Shown in pieces: positions 1-7,393 of a DNA stretch of 41,213 bases. The stretch comes from SXOA01 sp051004015 (lineage in GTDB: Bacteria; Planctomycetota; Planctomycetia; Pirellulales; Pirellulaceae): positions 1-41,213 of the forward strand of contig JBPCKT010000108.1 of NCBI GenBank assembly GCA_051004015.1, written 5' to 3'. A program made the translations under genes and the position numbers. Position 1 is the first letter of the stretch. Each line of letters starts with the position of its first letter. The notes under the pieces are model-generated. The model saw only the letters and a program-made list of their open reading frames with translations, did not search any database and had not been told where the DNA came from.

Positions 1-192
1 CCCTACAGAAAGAGAGAGAACCGCCTTTACTCCCTCGCGCCCGTCTGTGGTGGGAAAGGGATTCTCCCCCCCCCGGAAAAAAAAAATCCGGCACATGGAG
101 TGTGCCGGCTACGCTGACCAGCCTAGAATGAAGTGGATGCTAGCCTGGGGGGCCGGCTTCCGCTTGATTCGTAGGGAGCGGGAGGAGGAACC
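1..192. other. Gene-free left edge of window
   Basis: I see no gene here. The stretch holds runs of nine C (66-74) and ten A (77-86), then a short hairpin at 88-108. A purine-rich ribosome binding site just before 193 belongs to the next gene. Confidence 0.6.
88..108. repeat. Hairpin with TGGAG pentaloop
   Basis: Perfect 8-bp stem CCGGCACA / TGTGCCGG closing the loop TGGAG. It belongs to the CTCYG/CRGAG pentaloop family seen at 18328-18381, 20585-20697, 27774-27814 and 39532-39635. It sits about 85 bases before the DUF1573 gene and could be in its leader. Confidence 0.65.
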
Positions 193-1221
193 ATGATTCG
201 CACCACAGTATTGGCGTTGCTCTGCCTGGTCTGTGCCTCTTCCACCCTCTCCGCCAAGGAGTGGGCCCAGAAGATGTTCAAGGCCACCAAGCACGATTTC
301 GGCCACGTCGCCCACGGCTCCAAGACTGATTTCGTCTTCGAAATCACCAATTCCTACCAGGAAGACGTGCATATCGCTGACGTCACCACCAGTTGCGGCT
401 GCACGACTCCCACCATCACCAAAAACACGCTGAAGACCTGGGAAAAGGGGTCGGTCATCGCCACCTTCAACACCCGCTCCTATTCCGGCCAGCGGAGCGC
501 CACGATCAAGGTCATCATCGATAAGCCCTTCTACGCCGAGGTCCAGCTCACGGTCACCGGCTACATCCACAACGACGTGGATTTCGAACCCGGCTCCGTC
601 TCCTTCGGGGACGTCGACCAAGGGACCGCGGCCGAAAAGGAGCTTACCGTCACTTACTACGGCCGGAGCCCCTGGCAAATCAAGGATGTCCGCAGCGCCA
701 ACGACCACCTGGAAGTCGAGCTCGGGGACCCCATCAAGCAGGCCGACCGCATTGTCTACAAGATGCAGGTCCGCCTGAAGGACGATGCCCCCGCCGGCTA
801 CATCCACGATTCGCTCACCCTGGTTACCGATGACCAGCGCCTCCCCAGCGTGCCGCTGGCGGTGGAAGGGCGCATCATCCCCCCCCTCACCGTCAGCCCG
901 TCGTCCCTGTTCGTCGGCGTGCTCAAGCCGGGAACCACCGTCAGCAAGCAGCTCGTAGTGCGGGCCAAAAAGCCGTTTAAGATCCTTTCGGTCAAGTGCA
1001 GCGACGACTCTTTCGCGTTCAAGCCCGGCAGCGACTCCAAGACGGTCCATCTCGTCCCGGTCACCTTCAAAGCTGGAGACAAGCCAGGCGAGATCGAGCA
1101 GTCCATCGAGATCGAAACGGACCTCTCCATCGGCGGCAAAACCAGTTGCCTCGCCCGCGGCACCATCCAAGGGGAAATGCCGGAACCGCCGACCGACGTC
1201 GCCAACCAGCCGCAGAAATAG
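193..1221 (+). CDS. Secreted DUF1573 (ASH-like) domain protein
   Basis: This 342-residue protein starts with a signal peptide (basic MIR, then a hydrophobic stretch ending near SAKEW at about residue 22), so it is probably exported. The mature part is a series of beta-rich immunoglobulin/ASH-like repeats. The first holds the DUF1573 signature TSCGCTTPTI around residues 75-85 after an FVFEITNSYQEDVHI strand. Two further repeats follow, around residues 125-215 and 225-325. The start is well supported by GGAGGAGGAA ending 2 bases before ATG. DUF1573 proteins are very common in Planctomycetota and Bacteroidota, but their molecular role is not established; binding or scaffolding at the cell surface is a guess. 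It converges on the NUDIX gene, with 11 bases between the stops. Confidence 0.88.
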   Translation: MIRTTVLALLCLVCASSTLSAKEWAQKMFKATKHDFGHVAHGSKTDFVFEITNSYQEDVHIADVTTSCGCTTPTITKNTLKTWEKGSVIATFNTRSYSGQRSATIKVIIDKPFYAEVQLTVTGYIHNDVDFEPGSVSFGDVDQGTAAEKELTVTYYGRSPWQIKDVRSANDHLEVELGDPIKQADRIVYKMQVRLKDDAPAGYIHDSLTLVTDDQRLPSVPLAVEGRIIPPLTVSPSSLFVGVLKPGTTVSKQLVVRAKKPFKILSVKCSDDSFAFKPGSDSKTVHLVPVTFKAGDKPGEIEQSIEIETDLSIGGKTSCLARGTIQGEMPEPPTDVANQPQK

Positions 1222-1232
1222 ATTTGCTCGCT

Positions 1233-1763
1233 TCAGCGCGGAAGCTGGCCGCTCTTCAACATCCTGTCCACCAGCAACAGGCCGACGATGCTCTTGGCGT
1301 CGTGAATCCGCCCATCCACGGCCATTTGCACGGCTTCTTCCCACGGCACAACCAGGTTGTCGATTTCCTCCCCCGCCTCGCGCGCCGTCTCGCCCGCGGT
1401 CAAGCCGGTCGCCAGAAAGAGATGCATCCGCTCGTCCAGGATGCCCGGCGATAAATAGAACGCGTGAAGCTGCTGCAGCTTGGCCGCCCGATAGCCGGTT
1501 TCTTCCATCAGCTCGCGCTCGGCGTTCTGGATCGGCTCTTCGCCCGGTTCCAGAGTGCCGGCGGGAAGTTCAATCAGCGTCTGCTTCACGCTGATGCGAT
1601 AGTTGCGGATCAGGCAGACCCGCCCATCTTCCAAAAGTGGCAGCACAACCACCGCACCAGGATGCCGCACGATTTCCCGTGGTCGTATCCCTTCGCGGGT
1701 CGATTGAAACTCCCTGACGACCTTGAAGCGGGAAGCGATGAGCAGGACTTCGGAATCGGGCAT
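1233..1763 (-). CDS. NUDIX hydrolase, ADP-ribose pyrophosphatase type
   Basis: A 176-residue cytoplasmic enzyme expected to hydrolyse a nucleoside diphosphate linked to another moiety, most likely ADP-ribose or a related nucleotide sugar. The complete Nudix box spans about residues 69-91: G, then E six residues later, then RELMEETGY. It therefore has every metal-binding glutamate of the consensus GX5EX7REUXEEXGU. The upstream part (residues 36-68, with RNYRISVKQTLIELPAG) is typical of the ADP-ribose pyrophosphatase (NudF-like) branch. The length is normal for the family. No strong ribosome binding site is visible before the ATG. Upstream lie two long stem-loops (1782-2015) separating it from the thiolase gene. 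The exact substrate cannot be told from sequence alone. Confidence 0.88.
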   Translation of the reverse strand: MPDSEVLLIASRFKVVREFQSTREGIRPREIVRHPGAVVVLPLLEDGRVCLIRNYRISVKQTLIELPAGTLEPGEEPIQNAERELMEETGYRAAKLQQLHAFYLSPGILDERMHLFLATGLTAGETAREAGEEIDNLVVPWEEAVQMAVDGRIHDAKSIVGLLLVDRMLKSGQLPR

Positions 1764-1781
1764 GACAAGTATTCCAGGTAA

Positions 1782-1859
1782 GGGGTCGGGAAGGGTTTTC
1801 GCGGCCTAGAGTCGCGGCTGACGGAACGAACAATCTCCGCGAAAACCCTTCCTGACCCC
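1782..1859. repeat. Long stem-loop, 23-bp arms, 32-nt loop
   Basis: The left arm 1782-1804 begins GGGGTCGGGAAGGG and the right arm 1837-1859 is its reverse complement except at position 7 (a G/T pair). The loop 1805-1836 is 32 nt. It pairs with a sister element at 1940-2015 of the same geometry. Confidence 0.8.
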
Positions 1860-1939
1860 GTTGACGTTGCGAGCCGGCTCACGAATCTCGCCGGAAGGCT
1901 CGGTTGAGAATTCTGGGCGTTTCGGCTGGCGACGCGGAC

Positions 1940-2015
1940 GGGGTCAGGAGGTGTTTTCGCGACAACTTTCTTCGTGTACCCATCGCTATTCGACGCGAAA
2001 ACACCTCCCGACCCC
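1940..2015. repeat. Long stem-loop, 22-bp arms, 32-nt loop
   Basis: The left arm 1940-1961 begins GGGGTCAGGAGGTG and the right arm 1994-2015 complements it except at position 7. The loop 1962-1993 is again exactly 32 nt. The mismatch polarity is opposite to that of the element at 1782-1859, so the two probably lie in opposite orientation. The right arm ends one base before the thiolase stop codon, so it could act as a transcription terminator. Confidence 0.8.
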
Positions 2016-3194
2016 TCAACACCGCTCCACAATCATCGCCACGGCATTCCCCCCGCCCAAGCACAGGGAAGCCAGGCCGCGACAGAGACCGCGAGCGGAT
2101 AGGGCGTGAAGCAGCGTAACGAGCACCCGGGCCCCACTTGCGCCGATGGGATGACCGAGAGCGATCGCGCCGCCGTGGACGTTGGTTTTTTCGTGGGACA
2201 GTCCCAGTGGTTTCATGCAGGCCAGACACTGAGCCGCGAAGGCCTCGTTGAGCTCGACGAGGTCGATGTCGGCGAGCTTAAGCGACGCCTTGGCCAGCAC
2301 TTTCTCAATGGCGCTTACCGGCGCGATGAACAGGTCCTTGGGCTCCACGCCGCTGGTGTGCGATGCGACGATGCGGGCCTTCAGTCGAGAGTCGCAAGCA
2401 CGTGCCGTCGCCTCATCGGCCACAATCAGCACGGCTGCGCCGTCGCTGATTTGGGAGGCGTTGCCCGCCGTGGCGGTGCCCGTGGGAGAGAATGCGGGGC
2501 GAAGCCGAGCCAGGTCGACAGCATTGGCGTTGTCGCGAGGGCCTTCATCGGAAATGACCTCGAGATCGTTTTTGCCAACGCGGAAAGGGACCGGAACAAT
2601 CTCGCCGTCGAATTTTCCAGAACTCTTGGCGACAGCGGCCCGCTGATGACTGGTGAGGGCGAACGAGTCCTGCTCCTCGCGAGTAATGCGGTGCTTATCG
2701 GCGATGTAGTCGGCCAGGTTCCCCATCGCGGTCCGCTCGTGGGCGCAGGTCAAGCCGTCATGCTGCATGGAATCGAGCAGCGTCTGCGAACCGAATTTCC
2801 ATCCGCCGCGGGACTTCATCGCCAGGTGCGGGGCCAGGCTCATGTTTTCCATCCCTCCGGCCACAATCAGGCGGGCGTCTCCCGCACGAATCGCCTGGTC
2901 GGCCAGCATCACCGCCTTCAGCCCCGAGCCGCAAACCTTATTAATGGTCATCGCCGGCACGCCGACCGGAATTCCCGCCGCCAGCGCCGCCTGCCGAGCG
3001 GGGGCCTGTCCCACGCCGGCTTGCAACACGTTGCCCAGGATCACCTCCTGCACCTGGTCCGGTGCGACATTTGCCGCTGTGAGAGCAGCGCGTATTGCGA
3101 CTGCCGCAAGCTGCGGGGCCGGAATCTCGGAGAGCGACCCCAGCAGTTTGCCGATGGGGGTCCGTTTGGCGGCGAGGATGTAGGAAGAGGACAT
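2016..3194 (-). CDS. Acetyl-CoA C-acetyltransferase (thiolase)
   Basis: A 392-residue thiolase, the usual family length, that should condense two acetyl-CoA to acetoacetyl-CoA or run the reverse cleavage. All catalytic elements are present: nucleophilic Cys88 in NKVCGSGLKA, His348 in GHPIGASGA and Cys378 in CLGGGNA near the C-terminus. The LNEAFAAQ motif is also intact. These positions match the classic biosynthetic thiolase almost residue for residue. It is a stand-alone gene: no acyl-CoA dehydrogenase, hydratase or PHB gene is beside it, so I cannot say whether it serves degradation or synthesis. It diverges from the metallopeptidase gene at 3288 across about 90 bases. Confidence 0.93.
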   Translation of the reverse strand: MSSSYILAAKRTPIGKLLGSLSEIPAPQLAAVAIRAALTAANVAPDQVQEVILGNVLQAGVGQAPARQAALAAGIPVGVPAMTINKVCGSGLKAVMLADQAIRAGDARLIVAGGMENMSLAPHLAMKSRGGWKFGSQTLLDSMQHDGLTCAHERTAMGNLADYIADKHRITREEQDSFALTSHQRAAVAKSSGKFDGEIVPVPFRVGKNDLEVISDEGPRDNANAVDLARLRPAFSPTGTATAGNASQISDGAAVLIVADEATARACDSRLKARIVASHTSGVEPKDLFIAPVSAIEKVLAKASLKLADIDLVELNEAFAAQCLACMKPLGLSHEKTNVHGGAIALGHPIGASGARVLVTLLHALSARGLCRGLASLCLGGGNAVAMIVERC

Positions 3195-3287
3195 ATGCCT
3201 ATTGTACGCGCCCTTGCCAATTCCAGATGTGCTCTACAATTCACTCAGGGATATTTCTAATCCCCCAACAACGCAAGGTTATCCGCA

Positions 3288-4010
3288 ATGTTCTTCATGA
3301 CGATTCTGCTGCTTGGCCAGGGTGGCTTTATTTTCGATTGGCGCTACCTGCTGTTTATGCTGCCGGCGATGGCGCTGGCCGGGCTGGCGCAGCTCTGGCT
3401 GTCGAGCGCCTATGCCCGCGGGCAGAGCGTGCCGACGCGAATGACCGGCTTTATGGCGGCCCGGCAAATCCTGGATGCGGCGGGGCTGCACCAGGTGCAG
3501 ATTGAGCCTATTCCCGGCCAACTGAGCGACCATTACGACCCGCGGGCCGACGTGCTCCGCCTTTCCGACCATGTCTACCGCGGGCAGACTGCCGCAGCTG
3601 TCGGGATCGCCGCCCATGAAGCGGGACACGCCCTGCAAAAGCACGCCGGCTATTTGCCGTTGATCATCCGCAACTTCGCCGTCCCGGCCGCCAACTTTGG
3701 CAGCTCGGCCGGCATGTTCATCGTCCTGTTCGGCATGATCCTCCGCCAGCCGTGGCTGTTGGGGATCGGGATCGTCGTGTTCAGCTTCGTGGTCTTCTTC
3801 CAGCTCATCAACCTGCCCGTGGAATTCAACGCCAGCACGCGGGCCAAACGGCTGCTCGAAGAGATGGGCATCGTCCCCGCCCAGGACATGGGGGCGGTCC
3901 GCAGCGTGCTCAATGCCGCTGCCCTCACGTACGTCGCCGGCGCTCTGCAATCCGTGATGACCCTGCTCTACTACGTCATGATCTTCATGGGATCGCGACG
4001 GAGGGGCTAG
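3288..4010 (+). CDS. Membrane zinc metallopeptidase, YugP family
   Basis: A 240-residue membrane protein with the zinc-protease motif HEAGH at residues 110-114 (His110, Glu111, His114). Hydrophobic segments lie at about 21-40, 137-155, 158-180 and 208-235. The RLSDHVYRGQTAAAVGIAAHEAGHALQ stretch is characteristic of the YugP-type (DUF/PF04298) neutral zinc metallopeptidases. The substrate is unknown for the family. AAGG nine bases before the ATG supports the start; a second ATG three codons on is possible. A TACAAT box (3235-3240) lies upstream with only a weak, short-spaced -35, so the promoter is uncertain. It converges on ispG, stops 8 bases apart. Confidence 0.85.
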   Translation: MFFMTILLLGQGGFIFDWRYLLFMLPAMALAGLAQLWLSSAYARGQSVPTRMTGFMAARQILDAAGLHQVQIEPIPGQLSDHYDPRADVLRLSDHVYRGQTAAAVGIAAHEAGHALQKHAGYLPLIIRNFAVPAANFGSSAGMFIVLFGMILRQPWLLGIGIVVFSFVVFFQLINLPVEFNASTRAKRLLEEMGIVPAQDMGAVRSVLNAAALTYVAGALQSVMTLLYYVMIFMGSRRRG

Positions 4011-4018
4011 TATTTGGC

Positions 4019-5155
4019 TCACTTCCGCTCGGCAATCAGCGCGTCCAATTCCTGCCGCAGGCGGGGGAGGATACGGTCGTAGGGGAATTGGCCGAGCTCG
4101 ATGGAGCCCCGTTTGAGGTTGACGAAGTTCGGACCGCACCAGAGGCCGAGGTCTGCGTCGTCGGTCTCGCCGGGGCCATTCACGCGGCAGCCCATCACGG
4201 CGATGGTCAGGGCGTGGTCCTGGGCGTACTTGGTCATTTCCTTCACCTGCTCCGCCAGGTCGATGAAGGCCTGGTTTTCCACCCGCGAGCAACTGGGGCA
4301 GGAAATAATGTTAAGCGTGGGCAGGCCGTAGGTGACGACGGAGCGAACCCGGCCGCCGGCGATGTCCGCCAGGATTTGGCGGCCGGCGACGATCTCCTCG
4401 ACCTTTCGCGGGTTGGGAACGGTCAGCGAAACCCGGATCGTGTCCCCAATCCCACGGCTGATGAGCTGCTCGAAGGCGATGCGGGTTTTGATGATGCCAT
4501 CGGGAGGAAGGCCGGCCTCGGTCACGCCCAGGTGCAGCGGCACATCGGGGCGTTTCTCAGCGAAGCGGCGATTGACGTCGATGACCTTCTGCGGGTCGCT
4601 GTCCTTGAGCGAGACGTTGTACCGCGTAAAGCCGAGCGAATCGAGCAGCTCGCAGTGCTCGACGGCGGACTCAATCATCGGCGTGATGGAGTCATGGGCC
4701 TCGTACTTCTCCTTCTTGGCCGGGTCCACACTGCCGCAGTTGACGCCGACCCGCAGGGCGCAGTCGTTGTCGGCGGCGACCTGGGCGATGTACTTCACCT
4801 TGTCCTGCCAGGGACGGCTCGGCTCATGGTGATAGAGATGGCCCGGGTTGTAGCGGACCTTGTCGACGTGCGGCGCTACCAACTCCGCCAGACGATAGTT
4901 CTCCTGCAAGTCAACCGAGAGGTTCGCCTTGGTCTGCTTGCGGATCTCCGCCAATGCCTCCGCATCCTTTTTGCTATCGACGGCAATCCGCACAATGTCC
5001 GCACCGACTTCATGCAGGGCGTTCACCTGCTCCACCGTGGCGTCAATATCCTGCGTATGTGTCGCCGTCATGCTCTGCACGGCAATCGGATGCCCCTGGC
5101 CGATGACAGCCGAGCCGATGCGGACGGAGCGCGTGGGATTGCGGGGGAGTTGCAT
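4019..5155 (-). CDS. ispG: 4-hydroxy-3-methylbut-2-enyl diphosphate synthase
   Basis: This 378-residue iron-sulfur enzyme (GcpE) carries out the penultimate step of the MEP isoprenoid pathway, converting methylerythritol cyclodiphosphate to HMBPP. The N-terminal TIM barrel is visible (GHPIAVQSMTATHTQDIDAT near residues 20-40, then VDKVRYNPGH and LRVGVNCGSVD). The C-terminal domain carries the [4Fe-4S] ligands Cys286 and Cys289 (SCPSCSR) and Cys323 (MGCRVNGPGE), with catalytic Glu330 after it. The length matches the short bacterial form without the plant-type insert. dxr, another MEP gene, lies in this window at 30118-31287 but is not linked in an operon. The start at 5155 gives the normal N-terminus, although no clear ribosome binding site precedes it. 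Confidence 0.95.
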   Translation of the reverse strand: MQLPRNPTRSVRIGSAVIGQGHPIAVQSMTATHTQDIDATVEQVNALHEVGADIVRIAVDSKKDAEALAEIRKQTKANLSVDLQENYRLAELVAPHVDKVRYNPGHLYHHEPSRPWQDKVKYIAQVAADNDCALRVGVNCGSVDPAKKEKYEAHDSITPMIESAVEHCELLDSLGFTRYNVSLKDSDPQKVIDVNRRFAEKRPDVPLHLGVTEAGLPPDGIIKTRIAFEQLISRGIGDTIRVSLTVPNPRKVEEIVAGRQILADIAGGRVRSVVTYGLPTLNIISCPSCSRVENQAFIDLAEQVKEMTKYAQDHALTIAVMGCRVNGPGETDDADLGLWCGPNFVNLKRGSIELGQFPYDRILPRLRQELDALIAERK

Positions 5156-5164
5156 CGATGAGGC

Positions 5165-5596
5165 CTACAGCACTATACCTGAAAAACTCCGATTGATGGT
5201 CAAATCGACCGCTAAGTCCTTACCGCAAAAAGTCGCGTCGAAAAACTGCAGGCAGCCCCGATTTCCGAGAAGGATATACGGGATAGGCGCGGCAGAGAAA
5301 CCGACCGTGGCTTGCCATTGATAGCCGGAGTTCCCGTCGGTCACTTCAAATTCTACATCTCCGAATTGCAGGGGATAAGACTGCCCTCGCCACGTCACGC
5401 CGGCGCGCCCAGCTTGGGAAAGTTTGATACCCAGCGAAGTTGCCAGGTCAAGGGGGAGAATGGTATCGGCTGAACCGGTATCGAGGAGTCCCTTGACTCG
5501 CCGCCGCGCCAGTGGCCCTTCGACGAATAGAATGATGAGCGGCCGCCACCTCGGAACCCCAGTCCGAGTATCGGCGCGATAGGGAAACCTGATCAT
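5165..5596 (-). CDS. Retropepsin-like aspartic protease domain protein
   Basis: A 143-residue protein with the aspartyl-protease active-site motif LLDTGSADTILP at residues 37-48 (Asp39-Thr-Gly-Ser). Late in the protein is an ILLGNRGCLQFFDATF stretch that resembles the hydrophobic-GN/R flap region of retropepsin-fold single-domain proteases. Enzymes of this size work as homodimers. It follows the DUF5678 gene by 6 bases on the same strand, so the two are almost certainly co-transcribed and probably act together. No signal peptide is seen, so the action is likely cytoplasmic. The pair looks like accessory DNA between housekeeping genes. The substrate is unknown; cleavage of its neighbour is only a possibility. 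Confidence 0.7.
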   Translation of the reverse strand: MIRFPYRADTRTGVPRWRPLIILFVEGPLARRRVKGLLDTGSADTILPLDLATSLGIKLSQAGRAGVTWRGQSYPLQFGDVEFEVTDGNSGYQWQATVGFSAAPIPYILLGNRGCLQFFDATFCGKDLAVDLTINRSFSGIVL

Positions 5597-5602
5597 CTAC
5601 TC

Positions 5603-5854
5603 TTAGTCCCAGAGGTAGATGGTGTCCGGTTCCTCAACACCCTCGAATACGACCTCTTCTGGATTCACTCCGAGTTCCCGAAGTTTCACCTCTAACTCGC
5701 CAATATTCGGCGCTCCCGCCACAATTCGGCTGCCGTCAGCACTAAGAGCGACCCATTGGCCGATATACCGCTGCCACTCGGCGGTCGGAATCGCCATGCG
5801 ATTGCGATCGAAGGCGGGTAAACGAGCGAGTTGCTCCGGTGTGATCGTGTCCAT
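5603..5854 (-). CDS. DUF5678-like small protein paired with retropepsin
   Basis: A small acidic cytoplasmic protein of 83 residues when started at the ATG at 5854, which has AGGA eight bases upstream; an earlier ATG at 5902 has poorer support. The core (YIGQWVALSADGSRIVAGAPNIGELEVKLRELGV, roughly residues 28-62, followed by VVFEGVEEPDTIYLWD) matches the DUF5678 pattern: a WVAL strand, a VAG strand and a helix with ELEVKLRELG. The function of DUF5678 is not known. It is the first gene of a two-gene unit with the aspartic protease. By analogy with other small paired genes it could be an adaptor, a substrate or an antitoxin-like partner; nothing in the sequence decides between these. Confidence 0.65.
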   Translation of the reverse strand: MDTITPEQLARLPAFDRNRMAIPTAEWQRYIGQWVALSADGSRIVAGAPNIGELEVKLRELGVNPEEVVFEGVEEPDTIYLWD

Positions 5855-5922
5855 GTCGCTATTCCTGGCGGGCAAATGTACTACCTCAATCATACCCCTC
5901 ACCCGCCGTCATGTCGAATCGC

Positions 5923-6903
5923 CTACCTCGCCGCTGGCCCCGCTTCCCGCCCAGCAACTTCCGGCGGCCGGCCCCCTTCGAAGACGCTGAATTCGCCCCA
6001 GACGGGGAGATGGTCGGAGACGAGCAGGGCATCTTCCAGCGAGAGGTTGTATTCCCGCATGAAGTCAAAGACGCCGCCCCGGCCAGTGAATTCCACCGTG
6101 TTGCGGGTGTCAACGAGAATGTTGTCGTACTCGTGCGTGCCGCGGGTGTTGGTGGCGTGGTCGGCGATGACGTGCCCCAGGTTGGGAATGCTGCCAAGCT
6201 CGCCCAGGTGCTTGTGGTCGGCATTCAGGTCGCCGAGGAGGATCACATCGTCCTCCACGATACCGTCGTTATCCCGGATGGCGTAAAAAGTGTCGTCGAG
6301 CACGTTCAGCTCTTTGACGACTTCGTCAGGGTCGGTGTGGATGTTGACCAGCTTGAAGGTGAAGGCCTGCTCGGGAGGCAGCCCGCGGACGCGGAACAGG
6401 CCGACGAGCGGCTCGCGATGCAGCAGGTCGTCCTGGTCATCCAGCGTGTAGAGCTGGTTGCGGTCCACCTCGATGCTGTCGGTATCGAAGACAAAGGCAT
6501 ACTGCTCTTTGCTCGACGAGCGACCAAGGCGTGGGCCGATGACGAAGTTGTAGTGCGACCCGTCCGCATTGAGCGCCTGCACGAACAGCGGCAGGACATT
6601 CTGCTGCTCGGCGCGGATTTCCTGGATGGCGATCACGTCGAAGTGACGGCAGACGTTGACCAGAACCTCGACGATTCGCGGATCGTTGATTTTCTTCTCC
6701 CCGAAGACCTGGATGTTGAACGAGGCAATTTTGATCGCGTCATTGGGGCTGACCGGCGGCGCTTTGTGAAACGCCTCTTTCGTCATCAACTGGCTGAGGG
6801 CGTCCTTCAGCTTCTGCTTTCCGTCCGGGTCCAGATTCTGAAAGGCAACCCAGCCGAGGCCCAAAAGGAGGACACCGAAGACGAGCGCGAAGAATTTTTT
6901 CAC
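5923..6903 (-). CDS. Endonuclease/exonuclease/phosphatase (EEP) family protein
   Basis: A 326-residue protein with the DNase I-like EEP fold. From the chosen GTG start the catalytic residues are: Asn63 (IASFNIQVFGEKK), Glu95 (DVIAIQEI), His189 (VNIHTD), Asp225 and Asn227 (LLGDLNAD) and His298 (VSDHLPVWGEF). It is therefore a complete metal-dependent phosphodiesterase site. I chose GTG at 6903 because translation from there gives a lysine-led hydrophobic segment (KKFFALVFGVLLLGLGWVAF) that would anchor or export the protein; the sequence upstream (to 7020) reads as non-coding. No clear ribosome binding site precedes the GTG. The substrate could be DNA, RNA or a phospholipid headgroup; the bacterial secreted relatives are often DNases. 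Confidence 0.82.
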   Translation of the reverse strand: MKKFFALVFGVLLLGLGWVAFQNLDPDGKQKLKDALSQLMTKEAFHKAPPVSPNDAIKIASFNIQVFGEKKINDPRIVEVLVNVCRHFDVIAIQEIRAEQQNVLPLFVQALNADGSHYNFVIGPRLGRSSSKEQYAFVFDTDSIEVDRNQLYTLDDQDDLLHREPLVGLFRVRGLPPEQAFTFKLVNIHTDPDEVVKELNVLDDTFYAIRDNDGIVEDDVILLGDLNADHKHLGELGSIPNLGHVIADHATNTRGTHEYDNILVDTRNTVEFTGRGGVFDFMREYNLSLEDALLVSDHLPVWGEFSVFEGGRPPEVAGREAGPAAR

Positions 6904-7074
6904 GGGAGTAGTGGGGATAGTGAATCGTGGGTAGATAACGGCGGCGGTGCGCGAGTGCGCGGACCTTCCACCGGGCGCGGCGGCAAGAATAGCCAGTGCC
7001 GCCTCATCCCCCAAGAGCATTTCCGCATCCAGAAGCCTGCTAGCAAGCGGCCCAGGAGCGACTTGGCTAGCGGC

Positions 7075-7200
7075 CTACTTGAAGACAAATTGCTCCGGCG
7101 AATGCGGAGTCGGCAGCTCTTCCTGAAGCTGCCGCTCGTGGGCCTTTTGAGCCTCGGCATAGATGCGGGCCAGCTCGAGTTCCGCCTGGTCCGCGTTCAT
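7075..7200 (-). pseudogene. Small ORF or 3' remnant of a broken gene
   Basis: A minus-strand frame stays open for 72 codons, from an in-frame TAA at 7291-7293 to a TAG at 7075-7077. Its only ATG, at 7200, would give 41 residues beginning MNADQAELELARIYAEAQ and ending PEQFVFK. Upstream of that ATG the frame still reads like protein (EFVGADLAQRAKVGPEQLLAL, with two TTG codons), which suggests a longer gene that lost its 5' end. The predicted product is amphipathic helix. The break lies just where the methyltransferase gene begins on the other strand. It could equally be a genuine small protein starting at TTG. I do not recognise the family. Confidence 0.4.
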
Positions 7201-7285
7201 GCGTCCAAAGGCGATTTCCAGCGCCAACAATTGCTCCGGGCCGACTTTCGCCCGCTGGGCGAGATCCGCCCCGACGAATTCATGT

Positions 7286-7313
7286 TTGCGTTAGCAAATG
7301 AAGGCGCTATACT
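7286..7313 (+). promoter_or_regulatory. Possible sigma-70 promoter for the methyltransferase
   Basis: TATACT at 7308-7313 matches the -10 consensus well, and TTGCGT at 7286-7291 is a weak -35 with 16-base spacing. It lies about 80 bases before the methyltransferase start. Supported by pattern only. Confidence 0.25.
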
Positions 7314-7393
7314 CCGCACGTAACGGCTGAAGGCCCTGCGCCGTAGCGACATTGAAGCGACATCTTGCGCCATCCCGTGCGAAGGGAGAATCC

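Noticed and set aside
2106..3260. Long open frame on the plus strand over the thiolase gene
   Set aside because: It is antisense to a thiolase with all catalytic residues; its own product is arginine/valine-rich with no recognisable motif. High GC content produces such frames.
5911..7323. Long plus-strand frame across the EEP gene
   Set aside because: Antisense to a complete EEP domain; its product has no family features.
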